Source: Candidatus Methylomirabilota bacterium
Lineage (GTDB): Bacteria > Methylomirabilota > Methylomirabilia > Methylomirabilales > CSP1-5
Length of the DNA: 7,781 nt
Direction: 5' to 3'
NCBI GenBank assembly: GCA_023249165.1
Contig: JAHFDE010000103.1
Coordinates: 1-7,781, forward strand
A program made the translations under genes and the position numbers. Positions 5,165 through 7,781 of this stretch are shown here, in pieces; the first letter of the stretch is position 1, and each line of letters begins with the position of its first letter. The notes beneath the pieces were generated by a model. The model searched no databases. It was not told the DNA's origin and saw nothing but the letters and a program-made list of their open reading frames with translations.

Positions 5165-6709
5165 TTATCCGCTCGCGCGTAACCGAGCGAGCAACTGGGG
5201 ATCGATCTTGGTCTTGACGGTGCGGCGATCCAGCTGCAGGCGACGCGCTGTCTCCTCGTAGCTCCCCGTCTGGGCGTACACGAGGGTGCAGTAGCGTCGC
5301 AACAGCTCGTCGGCGGTGAGCGTGCCGCCATTCAGCGCCCTTTCGAAGTCCTCCCGGGGCGAGACGGGGCGCGGCTCGGGCGGCCGGTATTCCTTGCGGA
5401 TCAGCACGCTGCGCACGCATTGCTCCAACTCGCGGATATTCCCCGGCCAAGGGTAGTTGCGTCCGAGGTGCTTGACGATACAGGCCTCGACCTCCTCGGC
5501 CAGCGCCTCGGCCTGCGGACCGGCCAGGCGTCGCGCGATGTAGAGGATCAGCTCGCGCAGCACGGCCGGCGATTCCCGCAACTGGTCCCTAAGGGACGGG
5601 GTGGCGATCAGGTCCGCACAGAGCCGGTAGTAGAAGTCCTCACGCAACGCGCCCTGGCGCATCGCCTCGGCGAGATTCCGGTTCGTTGCAGCGATGATCT
5701 TACCGTGAAAATGGCGCTCGGTTGTATCGCCGACCGGCTGGAAGGTGCGCGTGTGGAGCACCCGGAGGAGCTTAACCTGGATCGCCCCGTCTAGGTCGCC
5801 GATCTCGTCGAGGAAAACCGTCCCCCATCGCGGGCAAATCTCGAGCCAGCCCCGCCGGTCCTGGAGTGCGCCAGTGAAAGCCCCGCGACGATGCCCGAAC
5901 AGCTCCGACTCGATCAGGGTGGGGGGCAGGGCGGAGAGGTTCAGCGCATGGAACGCCCCGGTGAAGTCCTCGACGAAGGTCAACGTCTTCGAATCGAAGG
6001 GAACGTACCGCGACAGGCCGATGGCCCGGGCGACGAGTTCTTTCCCGGTCCCCGTCGGCCCCGTGACGAGGGTCGTCATATCCCCCATCCGTTCGTACAG
6101 CGCATCGCGATATCGGCGCATGTCATGCGTGAAAATCGATTGCCAGACCGCAGCACGAAGCCGCGCCGCCGCCATCGAGCCCCCGATGATATAGCTGAAG
6201 ATGTGGTGGAAGGCGCGGCGAATCTGAAAGAAGCAGGCGAACAGGTGCGGCGCCTGGTGCTGGGACGGCGGCGTGAATCCTGCAATCTGCAGGTAGTGCT
6301 GCCAGTCCCGCAGAAAGTCCGTATAGAAACCGAAGGGCTTGTGCCCGGCCCTTCGATCGAGCGCGTTCGCGATGGCCGCGTGAAAACGGTCGTTATACCT
6401 ATGGTAGAGGAGGAAGAGCACTCCGGTCTCGTAGAAGACAAGGTCGTCCTCCGGGGCGCTGGCACCACCGGCGAGGCGCTCCCGCAATTTCTTGACCAGC
6501 GTTTCAACCTTGGCAGTGATTTTCAGGATGTTGACGTGGGGGCTCTCGGGATCGGCAACGCGCAAACTCCAGATAGGCTCGGCCTCGCGAAAATCTGAAC
6601 CCAGCGCCTCGCGCTCGCACTGGATGCGCTCGGGCAGGAACGGATTGCAGTAGCCCAGATTGGCCACCGCCCGCAAGAAGGCCCGCTCAGTTTGGTTCAG
6701 GAACGCCAA
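5165..6709 (-). CDS. Sigma-54 activator without receiver domain, novel N-terminal sensor region
   Basis: A 514-residue enhancer-binding protein. Residues 1 to about 205 match no sensory domain I know: there is no receiver, and the region starts LAFLNQTERAFLRAVANLGYCNPFLPERI. The AAA+ domain is complete, with Walker A GPTGTGKE (217-224), GAFTGA (276-281), Walker B TVFLDE (297-302) and WPGNIREL (421-428). A Fis-type helix-turn-helix ends the protein (about 467-502, ETARRLQLDRRTVKTKI). The segment between Walker A and ESELFGH is 12 residues longer than in the response regulator next door. The frame opens at ATG 6733, but this codon lies over the predicted transcription start and lacks a ribosome binding site. 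TTG 6709 has AAGGAGG 4 bases upstream and is preferred. It is transcribed away from a sigma-54 promoter at 6840-6854, its probable target. The kinase gene follows about 110 bp downstream. Confidence 0.92.
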   Translation of the reverse strand: MAFLNQTERAFLRAVANLGYCNPFLPERIQCEREALGSDFREAEPIWSLRVADPESPHVNILKITAKVETLVKKLRERLAGGASAPEDDLVFYETGVLFLLYHRYNDRFHAAIANALDRRAGHKPFGFYTDFLRDWQHYLQIAGFTPPSQHQAPHLFACFFQIRRAFHHIFSYIIGGSMAAARLRAAVWQSIFTHDMRRYRDALYERMGDMTTLVTGPTGTGKELVARAIGLSRYVPFDSKTLTFVEDFTGAFHALNLSALPPTLIESELFGHRRGAFTGALQDRRGWLEICPRWGTVFLDEIGDLDGAIQVKLLRVLHTRTFQPVGDTTERHFHGKIIAATNRNLAEAMRQGALREDFYYRLCADLIATPSLRDQLRESPAVLRELILYIARRLAGPQAEALAEEVEACIVKHLGRNYPWPGNIRELEQCVRSVLIRKEYRPPEPRPVSPREDFERALNGGTLTADELLRRYCTLVYAQTGSYEETARRLQLDRRTVKTKIDPQLLARLRASG

Positions 6710-6728
6710 GCCCCCTCCTTCCAATGTG

Positions 6729-6741
6729 TACATTCAATGTA
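6729..6741. promoter_or_regulatory. Inverted repeat TACATT-C-AATGTA, probable operator/enhancer
   Basis: A perfect 6-1-6 inverted repeat that covers the activator's -10 box and predicted start, so a bound protein would block that promoter. Its centre is about 130 bp upstream of the predicted sigma-54 start near 6866, a normal place for an upstream activator site. The activator encoded at 5165-6709 is the likely ligand, giving both self-repression and activation of the divergent gene. The binding is inferred. Confidence 0.5.
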
Positions 6742-6764
6742 TATATCCCGGCATGAATTGTCAA
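6736..6764 (-). promoter_or_regulatory. Housekeeping-type promoter of the receiver-less activator
   Basis: On the minus strand a perfect -35 box TTGACA (6764-6759) is followed after 17 bp by TACATT (6741-6736), a 4-of-6 match to TATAAT in an AT-rich patch. Transcription should start near 6729. This puts ATG 6733 outside the mRNA and supports the TTG start at 6709. Confidence 0.65.
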
Positions 6765-6839
6765 GCTTCCGTTCCTCGAGTGTCCCCCCCTCCAGTGTAA
6801 GTCGCTGATTTTTAGTATATCTCGGCGGAAGATTCGGAA

Positions 6840-6855
6840 TGGCACACCCCTTGCC
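6840..6855 (+). promoter_or_regulatory. Sigma-54 (-24/-12) promoter for the lipoprotein gene
   Basis: TGGCACACCCCTTGCC fits TGGCAC-N5-TTGC exactly, with the invariant GG at 6841-6842 and GC at 6853-6854. The predicted start is near 6866, giving a leader of about 55 bases before the ATG at 6922. It lies in the divergent region next to a sigma-54 activator gene. Confidence 0.82.
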
Positions 6856-6921
6856 CCATTTGTGGGTAGCTTCGAGAGGGTAAGCCGAACGGAATCGGTC
6901 CGAGGGAAAGGGGGTAATCCC

Positions 6922-7362
6922 ATGCAGCAAGAGACGACCCGACATTTCGTGACTGCACCGAGGGGAAAAATTATCCCGCAACAAGCCCTCCTTACGGTAA
7001 CAACGCTGTTCCTCGCGGGGTGGATCATGGCCGGTTGCGCGGCGCGCCACCTAGTCGGATCGCCCATCAAGGAAGAGGGCATCCACAAGATCGTTGTGGG
7101 CAAGACGACACGGGCAGAAATCTTGAGCGTGTTTGGCCCCCCATACCGTGTCGAGTCGAAAGGCGATCAAGAGGTCCTCATGTACTTCTACGGGAAGCAG
7201 TCTCATTGGACGATCCTGCTCTATAGTGAGTCCCGCCACAGCGCGGACATCCTGAACGTTTACCTCAACCAGAACGGCATCGTGTCGAACTATGCCTTCT
7301 CCGAAGGAGTGGCTATTCCAGAGCGAGACTTCCCGACGCGATCTGTGGCCGTAGGCCATTAG
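6922..7362 (+). CDS. BamE/SmpA-like outer-membrane lipoprotein
   Basis: A 146-residue putative lipoprotein. A basic N-terminus leads to a hydrophobic segment (about 22-36) ending in the lipobox-like IMAGC, which puts the lipidated cysteine at position 39. The mature part holds the pattern VVGKTTRAEILSVFGPPYRVESKGDQEVLMYFY (59-90 in the protein). The G-x-T/S-x-x-E-(I/V)-xx-xFGPP signature and the following beta strands are typical of the SmpA/OmlA (BamE) fold. Proteins with this fold include the BamE subunit of the outer-membrane assembly machine and many unrelated small lipoproteins. Because this copy is under sigma-54 control and beside an oxidase gene, a specialised role is more likely than general BamE. 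The start ATG 6922 has GGGGG about 8 bases upstream; longer in-frame starts such as 6862 fall at or before the predicted transcription start. The C-terminal third (about 100-146) is without a recognised domain. Confidence 0.82.
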   Translation: MQQETTRHFVTAPRGKIIPQQALLTVTTLFLAGWIMAGCAARHLVGSPIKEEGIHKIVVGKTTRAEILSVFGPPYRVESKGDQEVLMYFYGKQSHWTILLYSESRHSADILNVYLNQNGIVSNYAFSEGVAIPERDFPTRSVAVGH

Positions 7363-7514
7363 CCGGCCCCACGCGTGGACCGATGGATGAGCGGTGAAGC
7401 GGGTTGGCGTGAGCCCGATTCTTGCAAGGCTACCGGCGGAAAGGCGTCGGGCGTGCTTCCTGCGGAGGCCAGCAGAATCGAATCGCTAGAGGAACGGTCG
7501 TGAGAGGTTTACGG
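7363..7514 (+). other. Gap between lipoprotein and oxidase genes, with weak hairpins
   Basis: A perfect palindrome CCACGCGTGG follows the lipoprotein stop (7369-7378). A 6 bp stem CGGGTT/AGCCCG with a 6-base loop lies at 7400-7417, followed only by ATTCTTGC, so it is a poor terminator. No -24/-12 promoter with correct spacing is present. The oxidase may therefore be read from the lipoprotein promoter, but this is not certain. Confidence 0.35.
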
Positions 7515-7781
7515 ATGATGAACCGACGGGACTTCATGAAGGCGGCGGGACTGCTGGCCTTGTGGCCGTACGGTTGCGCCAAGCAAACGTCAGCGCCGGC
7601 TGGGACGATCGTCAACGATGTCCATTCGCAACTCAATCCCACCCGGGTGGACCATATTGAGCGCGTCGATTCCCTTGAGGCGATTCGAACGACCATCCTG
7701 AAAGCCAAGCGAGAAGGGAAAGCGATCTCCGTTGCCGGCGGACGGCACGCCATGGGAGGCCAGCAATTCGGCGCCGACACG
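7515..7781 (+). CDS. Exported FAD-dependent oxidase, N-terminal part (cut by window edge)
   Basis: The first 89 codons of a gene leaving the window on the right. The protein starts MMNRRDFMKAAGLLAL, a twin-arginine (Tat) export signal with RRDFMK, so a folded, cofactor-loaded product is sent across the inner membrane. PYGC at 18-21 is a poor but possible lipid-attachment site. The stretch ISVAGGRHAMGGQQFG (71-86), after a helix with SLEAIRTTILKAKREGK, is the FAD-binding loop of the PCMH/vanillyl-alcohol-oxidase fold (FAD_binding_4), as in alditol oxidases and lactone oxidases; the histidine in GGRH is often a flavin-attachment residue. The substrate cannot be told from this part. ATG 7515 has AGAGG 7 bases upstream; the ATG at 7518 is an alternative. 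It lies 152 bp downstream of the lipoprotein gene on the same strand. Confidence 0.8.
   Translation, partial: MMNRRDFMKAAGLLALWPYGCAKQTSAPAGTIVNDVHSQLNPTRVDHIERVDSLEAIRTTILKAKREGKAISVAGGRHAMGGQQFGADT

Noticed and set aside
4565..5182. Plus-strand frame of 205 codons
   Set aside because: Antisense to the kinase N-terminus and crosses the gene boundary; no ribosome binding site and no recognisable domain.
5891..6598. Plus-strand frame of 235 codons
   Set aside because: Antisense shadow of the sigma-54 activator, whose motifs are intact on the other strand.
7404..7424. TTGGCGT ... CTTGC as a third sigma-54 promoter
   Set aside because: The spacing between the two halves is far longer than the fixed 5 bases, so it cannot work as a -24/-12 promoter.
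7430..7780. Minus-strand frame of 116 codons
   Set aside because: Antisense to the Tat-exported oxidase, which has a clear signal peptide and FAD-binding loop on the plus strand.

Overview
The window is a stretch of GC-rich bacterial chromosome. It is dominated by sigma-54 (RpoN) regulation: two sigma-54 activator genes, one histidine kinase, and two intergenic sites that match the -24/-12 promoter consensus very closely. The host cannot be fixed from this sequence alone. The start of a complex I subunit (NuoI), a GC-rich soil or sediment type of codon use, and the abundance of sigma-54 control would suit Methylomirabilota (NC10), Nitrospirota or a deltaproteobacterial group. This is an inference with low confidence.

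Layout, left to right. 1-119 (minus): the first 39 codons of nuoI, running off the left edge. 156-449 (minus): a 97-residue coiled-coil protein of unknown function, 36 bp upstream of nuoI and probably co-transcribed with it. 450-774: mostly non-coding, with a possible 60-codon reading frame coupled to the gene above it. 775-1083 (minus): a small Rieske ferredoxin. 1278-1604 (minus): a small Cys-rich protein that looks zinc-binding. 1605-1916: a leader and promoter region with a sigma-54 promoter at 1755-1772 reading towards the Cys-rich gene. 1917-3278 and 3275-5056 (minus): a response regulator of the NtrC type and its histidine kinase, overlapping by 4 bp. 5165-6709 (minus): a second sigma-54 activator without a receiver domain. 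6710-6921: a divergent control region. 6922-7362 (plus): a BamE/SmpA-like lipoprotein. 7515-7781 (plus): the start of an exported FAD-dependent oxidase, running off the right edge.

Working model. The window holds two sigma-54 modules. In the right-hand one, the receiver-less activator is transcribed leftwards from a housekeeping-type promoter (TTGACA, 17 bp spacer, TACATT). The lipoprotein, and possibly the FAD oxidase, is transcribed rightwards from a sigma-54 promoter at 6840-6854. A perfect inverted repeat, TACATT-C-AATGTA, covers the activator's -10 box and lies about 130 bp upstream of the predicted sigma-54 start, where an enhancer for such a promoter is expected. In the left-hand module, the kinase/regulator pair lies directly upstream of a second sigma-54 promoter, which drives the Cys-rich gene and perhaps the Rieske ferredoxin beyond it. 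The promoter and operator assignments are read from the sequence; which activator acts on which promoter is inferred from position.
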